NCBI GenBank assembly: GCA_049724395.1
Contig: JAUGWO010000290.1
Span: forward strand, 1 to 64,000
Source of the DNA: Spongospora subterranea f. sp. subterranea
Lineage: Eukaryota; Endomyxa: Phytomyxea; Phytomyxea; Plasmodiophorida
Direction of reading: 5' to 3'
Length of the DNA stretch: 64,000 nt
The translations under genes and the position numbers were made by a program. This document shows positions 12,560-24,112 of this stretch, piece after piece (positions within the stretch are counted from its first letter, which is position 1; every line of letters starts with the position of its first letter). The notes under the pieces were generated by a model. It did not search any database and was not told the origin of the DNA. It was given only the letters and a program-made list of their open reading frames with translations.

Positions 12560-14800
12560 TACTGGTTTTTTGGTAGAGGACGACTGATGTGAGAATAGTT
12601 TTCAATAAATCCCCGATTAAAGTTGGCGAAACCGAGGAAAGACTGTAATTGCTTAACAAACTGAGGCCGGCCACGAGGTATTTGCAGATATTCGTGTTGG
12701 GTCTACATGCAGGCCACTTGCCGAATGACGAAAACCAAGACAATCATTCTTGCGAAGAATCAGAAGGACCGTCTGGACATGTTTGATGTGTTCTTCACGG
12801 TTTGGAGAAAAAATCAGAATATCATCCAAATAGACGACGATAAATCGGTCAATACATTCATGCATTATATCGTTCATAACACGTTGGAAACAAGCAGGTG
12901 CATTAGCCAGACCAAATGGCAACACCAAATATTCGGACAGTCCAAATTTAGTGGGAAATGCAGTCTTCCACTCGTCACGCTTTCGTATACCAACAAGGGT
13001 ATATGCGTTTCGGTGGACGAATTTAGAAAATACTCTGCCCGACATAACGCAGGACAGAATACTGCTGATCAAAGGAAGGGGATATTGGTTCTTGATTGTT
13101 AGGGAGTTGATGCGGCCGTAATCCACACATAAGCGTCAAGATGTATCCTTTTTTGGCACAAACATAGGTGGCGAGCTGCAAGGCGACTGAAATGGGCGAA
13201 TAAAACCTTTGCGAAGATTCAAATCGATGTATTTTCGGGGAGAGGCGCTCTCTGGCAGGGAAAAGTTGATAAATGGGCTCAAAAGGAGGACTCGACCCAG
13301 GTTGAAAATCAATTGAACATTCATAACTGCGATGAGGTGGCAGGCAATCGGCCATTGTTCATGAAAAACGTCAGAAAGACGCAAATAGTCGGCAAGTACT
13401 GTGGTTGCAGGGATAGTGACGACATCAGAGGGAACCACAGAGGCAATCAATCCATGTCACGATCAGGTGCATTGGAGAGAGGAGCAATTGATAATGAGGT
13501 GTCGGTTGGCGCTGGAGGGTTTGGTTTCTGCGATGGCGTGGGAAATTCCATGCAGCGGGAAGTCCAGTTTATACATGGATTGTGGTCTACTAACCACGAA
13601 TACCCCAAAATGACAGGAAATGACAAGTCATCAACGAGTAAAAAAGACGTTTGACACTGACAAGGACCGACTTGAAGGTGGAGAAGCTCGGATTGGTGTG
13701 TAATGATGACATCATGTCTGGTGAAACTAGATACAGTGAGAGGCGGATGGATGAGTTTGGCACTGAGATGATACTTGGAAGCGAACGCGGTATTCATCAA
13801 ATTTACACAGGTCCCGCTATCCAATAAAAGATGAGAGCTGAAAATGCAAGAACCCGTCGTTGCAAGTAAATCAAATGGAAATGTGCAGGCGGAAGTGAAT
13901 GCGGGATAGTCAGAATTGGGTTAATTGCATTTTTCTTTTCGCGCCAATACAGGGCAGTGATCCATGGTGTGAGAGCCACAGTACTGACACAATTCCAGGC
14001 GACGTCGGCGCTCCTTCTCCTGTTCGTTGACCAGGCCACGAGGTCCGTTTCGCTGCTGAGGGTAGGGTGGCTGGGGTTGTTATGATTCAGAAGGTAGAAA
14101 GGACTCCATCTTCGCGTGAAATGAAGTGGCCGTCGTCACCAAATGATCTAATGTTGTAAAAGGATTACCAGTTTCTTCGGCGAGGATCAGCATGCGCTGC
14201 AGATCAATGATGAGGCCTTGCCGATACTGGTGGATCAGCGTCGACTGTGGCCAGTCAACGTCTTTCGCTAACAGCCTAACATCGTTGGAATATTTTCCAA
14301 GTTGGTCGTTGGCCATGACCAGACGACGTAGAGCGTCGGCCGCCTTATTCACGCGATCTGGGTCGTCAAATGCGGCGGTGATCGCGGTGACAATTGTATG
14401 ACAATCGGTGAGGGTGGAAGAGTTCGTCCCGTTCATGAGAGTGAGCCGAGCGCGCGCGAACAAATGAAGGCGATTGGTGGCTGTCGGCCGAATACGTTAA
14501 CGGTTGAGCTATGAGGAAGTGCTGAACTTGGCCCATCCAATGGCGAAACTCACGTCGTTCGCCATTGAATGACTCGGGCATCCTTAGCTTGGAATCCTTT
14601 TCCTGCGGAGGCGATGGAGTAGAAGTTGGGGGCTGGGTGTCTTCGGCGACGGGTTGGCGATTGGCGGGGATGGGGGGTGAAGTCGCCAGAAATGCTGATA
14701 GTTGGTCGGATAAGTGATTAAACCTCTCCGTTGTTGACCGTTGGTAGGTGTAGAATTGCTCTCGAGATTCTGCCAGTTGTCGTGTAACCTCAGCAAGTTG
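12560..14800 (-). mobile_element. Ty3/gypsy retrotransposon fossil: gag, protease, reverse transcriptase
   Basis: Reading on the minus strand: gag (about 14.1-14.8 kb, NGERREFRHWMGQVQHF), protease with a retroviral-type active site (MDSGTCVNL, about 13.45-13.82 kb), and reverse transcriptase with the YLDDIL catalytic box (about 12.65-13.3 kb). RNase H is cut off by the neighbouring gag fossil. Broken, with of the order of ten interruptions. It lies in the spacer between the two arms of the inverted duplication. Confidence 0.85.
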
Positions 14801-15600
14801 CCCTGAGGTGGATCACAAGATCGCCATTCGTCATGACGGCACGTATGAAAGAGGTAGACGGATATCTGAGTTAGAGAAAATGAGTAGATGTCATCATGTA
14901 GATGTGGGAAATCGTGCAGTTAGCTATAGCTGAGGGAGAGGGAGATGTTGATATTGGCAATATATGTAACCAGTGATGCTTAATTAACTAGACGTTGAGT
15001 CGTGAATTGATAATATCCAATGAGGCATGAATCATATCAAGTACCGTTCATGACACATTCGTCGTCCATGGCATCAGATAAAATGACTCAGGATGTTTGA
15101 GCAATGTCGGAGATACCCAATTACTTTCTCTTTCAACATAATTTCTGGAATTATGCCTCAAAAATTGTACACCGCAAACCGAAGTTGACGACTGACCGAA
15201 TGCGTCGCCCATCGATGATTGGTTCACTGAGGGATTCTAGTGGAATTGGTTTGCACGTGCGAACTTCCGATCGATGAACAATGAGGTAGCGCTACAGTCA
15301 ATAAATGCCTAGGTATTAATGGGAACGGAATGTGAGTAAATGACAGAACATGGCGCACAGAACATTGATGATATCGTGTTATTGAACACAGCAGTAGATG
15401 TGGACTGATTAGTGATCGAGAGATAGGGATGACCTTGCCAGCGGTGTAATATTGATTGGAGCATTGGGCTGGATCATCGTGGAAAATTACCAGTTAAAAC
15501 CGTGTGTCCCGGTTCGCAGCAGTAGAGACAGAACCCTGCTAACGGCGCCGAGTCTTTTACTCCAACGCAAGAGCAGCACGTGGGGTTCCAATGAAGTGAA
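14800..15600. other. No gene seen; probable 5' flank of the Ty3 fossil
   Basis: About 800 bases without supported coding sequence. Position suggests leader or LTR remains of the Ty3 fossil, but I could not identify paired LTRs. Confidence 0.4.
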
Positions 15601-18440
15601 TCGGAAATTCTGTAGGCGAATAAAACGGATTAACCGCGTCAATCACCATCGGAAACTTCCCAGTACCAATATTGAAGGGCATTCAAACGAGACAAGAGGA
15701 TACGATATAACCACTGTATCCGATATTACTTGCTCTCATAAACAGATTGAACCAAACATGGCAGGTCGAGTGTCCCTCTTCCCTACGTTATTGGCTTCTA
15801 TAATCAGCCAAACGTGATGCAGCGTGTAGTAGAACAACGGACATATCAAATACAGAACTAAATCACAACAGGAATGTTGAAATAGGGGGAGAGGATAATC
15901 GGGTAATCTTTACCCTGGTGTATAACACATAGATATGTTCCCGTTATCATCCTTGACACTGAACTCATCCTTGTCCAATGGAGAACCGCGATACCCTGTT
16001 GCGCCATCCCATTCCTCCAATGAGTGTCCTCAAGTTGTTGATAATGCTGGTGGTGGCGACCAGACCGACTCGATCTGTGACAACCGAACTTGGTCATGGT
16101 CGGGGTCAACCTCCTGGCTCCGGTCAGGTCAATGCCGACACAACAATCGTCTTCTCGACATTCTCGGTATGGATGGCGCAATATCGCGCAGGACACAATG
16201 TCGCAGTCGCTGGAGTTGGCAATGCGCCATGACAAGACCCAAGGTTCAAACAATCCAGTATCAAAATATTCGACATTAGAGTCAAAGCTGCAAAGCAATT
16301 CCTTTTTGTCGTTTGATTGTTCCAATATCAATCGTGTCGACCAATTCGGTGAAAGTTCTTCGATGATGGTGGTCGTTCAGTTCATCTTCATATAGAAATT
16401 CGGATTGTTAAGTGCGTTTTTAGGAATGGCACATGGGCCCGGGTTCGAAGATTGACGCGTCCCATATCAGTGTCGATTCTCAACAGTTGAGCCAAAGAGA
16501 GCGAGAACCTCCATTGCCTTATCGATCTAAATCGAATTCCCATTGATTCGGAACTGTTGCCGTCAAAAGACTTTCCCGAGAATCTCGTGCCCGATAACAG
16601 AAACGCCCACCAGTTTGGTGACAGTTCTTCAAGAAACTTAGCCGTTCAGTCCATGTCCAAATTGTGTTTCGGTTTGCTAAGTTCGTGTTAGGATTGGACC
16701 CCGAGCACGAGTTCAAACCGTGATGAATCCCGTATCAGTATTGATGGTCAAAAGTCAATAGAAAGCGTAGAGGGCAAAACTTTCGATTGTCCAAAACACG
16801 ATTAATTCACAAAACCAGCCTGTTGACGTTCGTGAGAATTTCGTGACAGTAAGCGATGCCGAGAATCGTGATCACCAATATCTGCTGATGGCGTACTAGG
16901 ATGGATTTCCGAAGCGCACTCACAAAACGTTAATTTCGTAATGCCAAGTACTTAATGGGATTGAAAGTGCTCTGTCATCGCCTAAACTGGGACCTGGATG
17001 AGGTCAAAGACTATGATAGTCTCTGTGTGTTTCTGGTCAGAACTCTGGTTCCCCGCTCTGTCTGATGTTTGATGATCACAAACGGTATCGTCTGCTTAGC
17101 GAAAGGAGATGAATCCAGAACAGGTCGAGTTTCACAACAGTGTCGCCACGACGGATCACATCATGGAAACTACTGTTGGTCGGAAAATCGGAGCGGGATA
17201 ACGTTGGGGTCGGACAAAACAACATCGATGTTCCTGAAAATAGGCTAATTGGCAAGGCAACCAGCACCCTGCAAAAAACTGATTATAATTTCGAATCTTG
17301 TTTTGAAACTGGTCTGTGGCAGAAGATCGCTCTGCAACATTAGTCATACGGTGATATATTTGTCTCAAGAACACCTGTATTCCCGTCCTTCAATGTCTTG
17401 TGAAATGTTGTGACAAAGACATGAACCTGTTCCAGACACGTTGGGGAACGCGTTTCAACCACCGTTTGTTTGGAGTGAAATGCTGCCCCGGTCGTGGATC
17501 AAATCATAACACCTGCGGTTACCAGAGGACGAAAATCGTCAGAAACCCTGACAACAGGTTTTCATTCGCCTTTTTTTAGAAAAACTGAGTAACATTTGTG
17601 CTTTCAGAGACAAAGACTCCGGTTATTATTGGATCTCAATGCTCTGGCTGTTGCTGTTTCAACGTCAAAAACCGCACAAGAAAAACTCAAACTGTATTAT
17701 GAATTCAACGAGAAATACGAATCCAGTGGCCCCGTGGCTGATAAGTCTCTCCGACAATATTATAACCAGTCTTCGAAACCCATCTGGGGGTGCTTTGTTC
17801 ATCACTGTGGCCAAAATACTGATGAGTGGATTCGAAAATGGGGCCCTGAAATCGCACATTGGGAATTCTGCAGGTTGAAATGTCACGGCTTGGAGTCCAT
17901 TCAATGCGGATCGAGCGACCGACCATTTGATATTCCAGCAAGACTCCATCTTCGCAAAAAATCACCCCGAGACCTCCTCCCAGTGCTTTCCGAAATTCTC
18001 GAACAATATGATCAGTTCGTAATTACGAAGACCGCATTACAGAGATCGCCTCACCCAAAGTTAACCAGGTTCATCAGAAATTGCCGTCCTATTTTCAATT
18101 GTTTAAATCGCCATTGTGCTGGAAGTGTTGAGGAATTCATTCGGAGATGGGGAGAATCAGTACACTACACCACGTTCATTCAAAAATGCTGTCCTGGACC
18201 AGACACAATGGAATCTGATATTTGTCAATTTGATTCTCGGTCATCACAAGGTTAGAGAAGGGTTGACCCTTCTCTAACCCCAATGACTGAAACAAATGAA
18301 GTCAAATAAACCCTGAAGTGTTACTCTGTAGTTTCACAAAGGGTTATAGGATTATTCTATTGTATTCATATCAACTATTCTCGGAATAATTCGTTGGATT
18401 TTGGAGAACATTGGCCGAGATACATATATGTGAACTCAAA
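15600..18440. repeat. Right arm of large inverted duplication
   Basis: Inverted match of 8,460-11,345. It carries family copy C on the plus strand and, beyond it, the same 3' flank (landmarks: tandem 'GGTTGACCCTT' and 'CATTGGCCGAGATACAT'). Beyond the arm it continues to match copy A's flank up to about 18,655. Confidence 0.85.
16020..18255 (+). CDS. Cys/Trp-module secreted-type protein family, copy C
   Basis: Third copy, opposite strand. The proposed start at 16020 opens a leader (MSVLKLLIMLVVATRPT). A conserved exon lies near 16,505-16,650 (NRNAHQF block). The module-1 exon ends at 17557, a 50-nt GT-AG intron follows (17558-17607), and the last exon 17608-18255 is open with modules 2 and 3 (WGCFVHHCGQ, FNCLNRHCAG). 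All module cysteines are kept. Identity to A and B is high over the last exon, with many replacements at the variable positions only, which hints at a functional protein in the recent past. The middle exons have small indels relative to A and B, so the full reading is not certain. Function unknown. Confidence 0.55.
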
Positions 18441-18458
18441 ACCTTCCTCCGTTATGGA

Positions 18459-18995
18459 CTAGGTAGGCAACTCATGCTCGATCGATGTCGATTGATTTTG
18501 TTGTTGAGTTTGATGAAGGTGGAGTCGGCTACCATCAGATATGCTGATAGTGGAAGGGATGACAATAAATCGCACCCCGTATAGAACAACCAACTTACCT
18601 TCTGGTTTGAAATCGTGTACCTGGATAAGCGTAGAACGTTTTACCCAAAATGAATTACTAAATAAAATGGAAAAACGCATCACGATACATCGACTTGTCG
18701 ACATAGATATACTGAATCCTTTGACGACCAATCTCGCTTTGAATCGTAATTGCCCATTGGCTTTATTCTTGACCTTGAAGACCCACCGACATCCAATGGC
18801 TTTAGCTCCTGTGGGTAGTGTCATTCTCTCTTCCCAAGGTCTGTGGTTAATTAATTCCTTCAACTCTTCATTAATGGCCTGGATCCAGTGCACTTTGTTC
18901 TCTCCGTTAACAGCCTCGTCATATGATTGGGGCTCAGAATGTTTTTGAGTTCCTTGAATAGCCTTCCTTGACCATTCGTGATGAATCATGTCTCC
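18459..18995 (-). mobile_element. Copia reverse-transcriptase fragment
   Basis: A short minus-strand piece reads like the start of a Copia reverse transcriptase (GCRWVFKVKNKANGQ, FKARLVVKGF) and then changes into the dispersed repeat shared with bases 195-320. Broken fossil; only this fragment is left. Confidence 0.8.
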
Positions 18996-19036
18996 ATACC
19001 TCTCCGGTTGAACACGAACCCTTTTTTCGTTGAATA

Positions 19037-19062
19037 CTCCCTCTGTTGGGAAATACGAGTCT
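19037..19062 (+). repeat. Stowaway/mariner-type terminal repeat, solitary
   Basis: TA followed by CTCCCTCTGTTGGGAAATAC matches the outer end of mariner element A at 21,117. I found no partner end nearby, so this is a truncated element. Confidence 0.6.
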
Positions 19063-19146
19063 TCAAACAGCTGCGAGGATTGAGGCCAGTTTCAGCGTAT
19101 TTCTGTATTACTTTGTTTCAATCTCAAATCTGAGAATTGCGCGCAG

Positions 19147-19740
19147 GTGCGTGAACACGCGGTACCGTTTGGCCGACGATTTAACTTAAGACGAATTTGC
19201 CTTGATTTACGACAGGCAATTCTCCCTTGTCGACAAAATAGAGTGCAGATTGGCGGATCAGGCGGCCTGTGTGAACAACGTTGCGGTCAGGGAAAAACTG
19301 GGATGCAATCCGTTGCGATGACATTATTTTTTCGTCATCGAGTCCCCTAGATATTGCTTGATCGACAACAGTCGAACAAAATCCCACCGCGTCACGTCTT
19401 TGTGGCGATAATCCAGGTTGCGGTTAGGACGCGGTTCGATTAATCCTTTCAATTTTTTATAAACGTCGCAAAACCTCGGCTCTGACGTGATAAGAAGTGG
19501 CACATCAGGTGAGAAATACTTTGTAATCTTCACACAGTCTTTGACCACTTCAAGACGCCGTTCATTTTCTTGCCGTGGTCGCCATTATGTCGTCCGACTG
19601 TCTTTGAAATACGACGATCGCATATGAGAGACGGTACCTTCTTTCTAAGATATCAATGAACTCCATTCCGGAAGTTGCATCTTTTTGCTTGAATTTTCAA
19701 GGATTATGATTTCACCTTCCGACTCTTCAGCAGCGCAGAA
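19147..19740 (-). pseudogene. Decayed transposase of the fungal-type Tc1/mariner family
   Basis: Minus-strand pieces (19324-19548 and 19181-19387) match the N-terminal half of the transposase at 41.1-42.0 kb: 'LLSIKQYLGDSM' here against 'YLSIEQYFMLSM' there, followed by helix-rich text. Frames change repeatedly, the catalytic half is missing, and no terminal repeats were found. An old relic of the same family as the complete element at 40,741-43,310. Confidence 0.6.
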
Positions 19741-20299
19741 CTCGGAATCGGGTTCAATGCTTTGGCTAGTCGCCTCATCAAAGCAGCGTGCTTGAAAGCC
19801 GCAGCGAGCTTTCGACAGTTGTCTGTGTTATTCTTTGGCCTAGCCATTCGTAAAGTAGGAGTGGAAGAATCGGGCAAGGTGGTCGACGAAAGTTGTTCAA
19901 TGAAGGTGCGTCGAGTTCAGCACCCGTGGCGCAAAAAGTAAAATTTGCGCAGCGGCGCACTTACGTAACTGCTTGCGCAACGTTTTGTCATTTTAACTAA
20001 CTTTGATACCCCCTAATGTGTCCGCTAATAGTACTACTGTACCACCAAACCAAATTCATCGCATGCGGAGACAGACCTGCGCGCCTTGTCAGACAGCACA
20101 AGAAGTCGTTGAGGGGTTTGAGCGACAGATTAATTCGCAAAATGTTTCTTCTGATCACAGAAACACGCTGTATACTTGATAATGCTGTGTTCAACGACGT
20201 TCATTATTAGTACAAAATAAGTTCGCTCTTACTATTTTTTTCATACTAAAACATGCATTGGTTTTTTTTGCTACGAATTGAACGCTTACATTTTGGCTT

Positions 20300-20746
20300 T
20301 CAAATCTCAAACAATGTGGAAATGGGTTTGTGATCAAATGAGAGTAAACTGCACGAAACCTGCGCATTGTTACCGTGTATTGCAAAAACAAAATCGACAT
20401 CCTGTTGTTCTTGCCTGAAACATGCAAGGAGTGAAAACTGATATGTCTGTTTTTTTGCTTGCCGCAAAGTCTGAATGCATACGTGCAGGTTCAACTGGAT
20501 GATCTCTACTCCATTAACTGCTGATCGTACCTTTCTCCAAACCAAAATCATGATGGAGCCAGTCTTCACCTTGCTTTGTGTGTTCTTTCGCTGTTTGATT
20601 CTGTTAACAGCTTCATTACAGATCAAAACCCGATCCAGGTCCCAGTAGAAATGCCGAAACCTGATTGTGTCCCAGCTCAACGAAATCATGATCGGTACGA
20701 TTCCCGTATTAGCGTTGTCGTTGCGGATCACATTCTTCACAAACAT
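20300..20746 (-). CDS. Hypothetical 148-residue ORF
   Basis: Open frame of 148 residues, no family recognised, no signal peptide or membrane segment. It contains an RxKQRK basic patch and two Trp residues near the N-terminus. It sits alone between two transposon relics, so it may be a remnant or chance ORF. The rest of 19.9-21.1 kb shows no supported gene. Confidence 0.25.
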   Translation of the reverse strand: MFVKNVIRNDNANTGIVPIMISLSWDTIRFRHFYWDLDRVLICNEAVNRIKQRKNTQSKVKTGSIMILVWRKVRSAVNGVEIIQLNLHVCIQTLRQAKKQTYQFSLLACFRQEQQDVDFVFAIHGNNAQVSCSLLSFDHKPISTLFEI

Positions 20747-21330
20747 TCATTCTTCTTCTTCCTCTTCCTTGTCGTTTTCTCTTCCTTTTGTCGGGATCAG
20801 TTGATCACCGATCGGTTATTTGAAGCACTTTAGGGCTTGCGAATTTCTGTTCTCATGTAAGGTTTAGCCAAAAAACACCACATTCGCGTCAATCGGTGTG
20901 TCCCAGCCAATCTATCTTCTCACCGACTTCATGACACGATATAAATATCTCAACTTTCCATCGTCACGTCGCCGGACGATCTATCCAGCTCGTTTATAAT
21001 ATCATTCCTTTTCTATGGAACCCGGATTCTGCAGATGTCACCGACACGATTGTGCTATCAAAGCGCATCAACTTCAGTGGGTCCTTCTACGAAATGCAAT
21101 TGATTCATCTTTATTACTCCCTCTGTTGGGAAATAATTAAGGCCATTTTTAGCGCCATCCAGTTGATTTCAACATGCATTGGAATATTAAGCATAGGTGC
21201 AGTCTTTGTCCAATGTTGAAGCGCCAGCAATAAATACTTGCCTTAAAACCGCCGAGGTAAAAGTTGGGTATTCGTCCGAAACTTCCAACGGCACCGCTGC
21301 TTTCGCATAGCCGAGTTTTCTTGTAAAAAC

Positions 21331-22150
21331 ATGTCTGCACCAGGAGTAGGTCCGAATTTGCCCTGTGAAAACATCGAGTCGCTGAGAAGTACCATAGATG
21401 GAGAGCAACAAGTTGTCGAAAAACTTATCGTTGATGCAGATTTCGCACACAGAAAAGGGAAAACAAACGTTACAGATAGTCAAAGACGTGTCATTTATGA
21501 ATATCTTTTGAAAATGAGTGTCGCAGGAAAACTTGCTCGCGGTTCAATCTTGTTGGCAAGTCGCCAATTTTCTGTTGCCAGAAAAATTGTCAGTCGAATC
21601 TGGAATCAAGGCAAAAAGTCTTCTATCCTTGGAACAGGCCCAGCAGATGTTTCATCCAAAAAACGAGGCCGTGTTGGAAGGAAGAAAACGGTCATCACGC
21701 CGGAGCAAGTAAAACAAATTCCATTGCAGAATCGAACAAATATTCGATCAATCGCTTGCCCTTTGAATGTATCAGTCTCTACTGTTCATAATCGGATTCA
21801 ACAAGGCATTCTTAAACCTCATTCGAACGCTTTGAAACCATATTTAACTGAAGCTAATAAGCTTGAAAGACTCAGATTCTGTATCTCGATGGTGAACATA
21901 TATGAAGCCGCAGAACCAGTCTTCCATGACATGATGAATGTGATACACATTGACGAGAAGTGGTTTTTCATGACAGAAACAAACAAGCGAATTTACTTAG
22001 CATTTAACGTGGACGCGGCCAAAGACGGATTTAAAATCAAATTAACGTTCCAGCCAGGCAAATAGTCCAGACTTGAACGTTTTAGATTTGGGATTTTTTC
22101 GGGCCATTCAGTCCTTGCAGTACCAAGAGTCAAAGACCATTGATGACCTA
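21331..22150 (+). pseudogene. Mariner A transposase, internally deleted
   Basis: Homologue of the intact transposase at 22447-23862, about half identical in the shared N-terminal part. It keeps the DNA-binding region and the first Asp, lacks the middle of the catalytic domain, changes frame at the QPGK junction and is finally cut by the insertion at 22,204. Confidence 0.8.
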
Positions 22151-22205
22151 ATCAAGGCAGTAGCGGATTCATATGACGAAATTGATCGTGATACGCTAAA
22201 TAATA

Positions 22206-24110
22206 CTCCCTCTGTTCGGAAATAAAGGTCCTGTTTGAATAATGTGCGTGGATTAAGGTTATTTTTAACACAACCTCATATCAGAGAACTGGAAAATGAC
22301 GCGCTCGTCAAGTGCTTTTCTCTCCCGAAATTTTGAGCCTCGAGGCTCTTTTCAAACTAAAATTAGATCAATATGAAAACTAGGGTTTGCGGGAGATCTT
22401 TCAGCGGCACCGCCACCTCGTCATTGATAAACTAGCACCTGACAACATGACTGCACCTGCAGGAGACCTAAGCCGAGCTGGAGAAGGCACGCTGGCTTCT
22501 CCAAAGGAAATAGCCGACGAGCAGCAAACCTCGGAAATCGTCATCGTTCCTGAAGAGTTCGCTGATAGAAAAGGACAAAAGAACCTCACTGAAGACCAGC
22601 GTCGTGTAATATACGAATATGTTTTGAGGATGAGTCATTCAGGAAAGTTCGTTCGTGGTTCAATTGCCTCAGCAAGCAGTCAATTTGCCGTTTCACGCAG
22701 AACTGTGAGTAGAATTTGGAATCAGGGTGTGAAAACTAGTGGCAACGGCATAACTTCTGCAGTCCTGAATTCACACAAACGAGGAAAAGTTGGACGAAAG
22801 AAAAAGGTCGTTGATCCTGAAAAAGTCAAACAGATTCCTCTGCAACAGCGATCGAATATTCGGTCGCTAGCGTGCGTTTTGAATTTATCTGCATCCACAG
22901 TGCATTCAAGGATTAAGGAAGGCTTTCTGAAGGCGCATTCGAATGAAGTAAAGCCATTCCTAACTGAGGCCAATAAGATGGCAAGGTTGAAATTCTGCAT
23001 CTCTGCGGTAAACGTGTTACCGAATCACGACCCTGTTTTCAAAGACATGATGAACGTTGTTCACATAGACGAGAAATGGTTCTACCAGACCCAAAGTTCT
23101 CAACGATATTATCTGGCTTCCAATGAGGGTGAACCACACCGGACTTGCAAAAGCAAGCGTTTCATCACCAAGGTGATGTTCATGGCGGCGGTTGCTAGAC
23201 CGCGATGGGACCGATCAAGAAATCAATGGTTCAGTGGAAAGCTTGGAATTTTTCCATTTGTTTTTCAAGAACCAGCAAAGAGAAAGAGCAAGAACCGTCC
23301 GGTTGGAACTATGGTCACCAAACCCATTGAGGCCATCAACAAAGAGGTAATAAGAAAATGCCTAATTGATGAAGTTATGCCAGCAATTCGTTCAAAATGG
23401 CCAGGTTTTTGGACAGGACCGATCTTTATTCAGCAAGATAACGCAAGGCCTCATATTGACGCTTCAGATGAAGCATTCATTAACGAGGCAAGCAAAGATG
23501 GATTTGAGATTAAATTGACCTTTCAGCCACCTAACAGCCCCGATCTGAACGTTCTGGATCTTGGCTTCTTCCGTGCAATCCAATCTCTCCAGCACCAGCA
23601 AGCACCCAAGAATATCGATGATCTTGTTGATGCCGTCAAGGTTTCCTTTGATAAGATGGAGAGAGATAAGCTCAATAATATTTTTTTAACACTCCAACAA
23701 CGTATGATGGAGATCATGAAGGTGAAGGGGGGCAACAATTATAAGCTGCCTCACATGGGCAAGGAACGGCTCAGGCGCCAAGGTGACCTTCCAGACAGTT
23801 TACCATGCGACATTGCAGTTTTGCATCAAGCAAAGCAGAATGCACAGAGTGGTGATGAATAAACAATGCTTCAATGGAAAGTTTCTTTAAACTTTTCCCT
23901 GCCCACTCCATCAAATGAAACCGTGACAGCGTCGACAAAATCGTCAGGCGCAAAGGCCATCATTAAGACAAATTCGATGATGGCCTTGAACGTTTTGAAA
24001 CAGCGAACGCAGGATGCACTGCGCTTTGATTGTGCAGAGCCATCAATGAGACCTTTATTTCCGAACACCAAAAAAAGGTGCGTGAGACCTTTATTTCCGA
24101 ACGGAGGGAG
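22206..24110 (+). mobile_element. Plant-type (DD39D) mariner element B, looks complete
   Basis: A 1,905-bp element flanked by TA (22204-22205 and 24111-24112). The ends are inverted: CTCCCTCTGTTCGGAAATAA at left, and CTCCCTCCGTTCGGAAATAA read inward from the right. The right end carries the AGACCTTTATTTCCGAAC segment twice in tandem (about 24,048-24,102). One uninterrupted transposase fills the middle. Ends and coding part are those of plant Soymar/Stowaway-related mariners. Confidence 0.9.
22447..23862 (+). CDS. Mariner transposase, DD39D type
   Basis: 471 residues from the ATG at 22447, chosen because it aligns with the start of the element A copy. The N-terminal half holds the paired DNA-binding helices (LTEDQRRVIYEYVLRM; SNIRSLACVLNLSASTVHSR). 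The catalytic triad is visible: HIDEKWF, IQQDNARPH and, 39 residues after the second Asp, NSPDLNVLDLGFF. Family knowledge: this enzyme cuts at the terminal repeats and reinserts the element at TA. The frame has no stop, so this is the only transposase in the window that looks functional. Expression was not assessed. Confidence 0.93.
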   Translation: MTAPAGDLSRAGEGTLASPKEIADEQQTSEIVIVPEEFADRKGQKNLTEDQRRVIYEYVLRMSHSGKFVRGSIASASSQFAVSRRTVSRIWNQGVKTSGNGITSAVLNSHKRGKVGRKKKVVDPEKVKQIPLQQRSNIRSLACVLNLSASTVHSRIKEGFLKAHSNEVKPFLTEANKMARLKFCISAVNVLPNHDPVFKDMMNVVHIDEKWFYQTQSSQRYYLASNEGEPHRTCKSKRFITKVMFMAAVARPRWDRSRNQWFSGKLGIFPFVFQEPAKRKSKNRPVGTMVTKPIEAINKEVIRKCLIDEVMPAIRSKWPGFWTGPIFIQQDNARPHIDASDEAFINEASKDGFEIKLTFQPPNSPDLNVLDLGFFRAIQSLQHQQAPKNIDDLVDAVKVSFDKMERDKLNNIFLTLQQRMMEIMKVKGGNNYKLPHMGKERLRRQGDLPDSLPCDIAVLHQAKQNAQSGDE

Positions 24111-24112
24111 TA

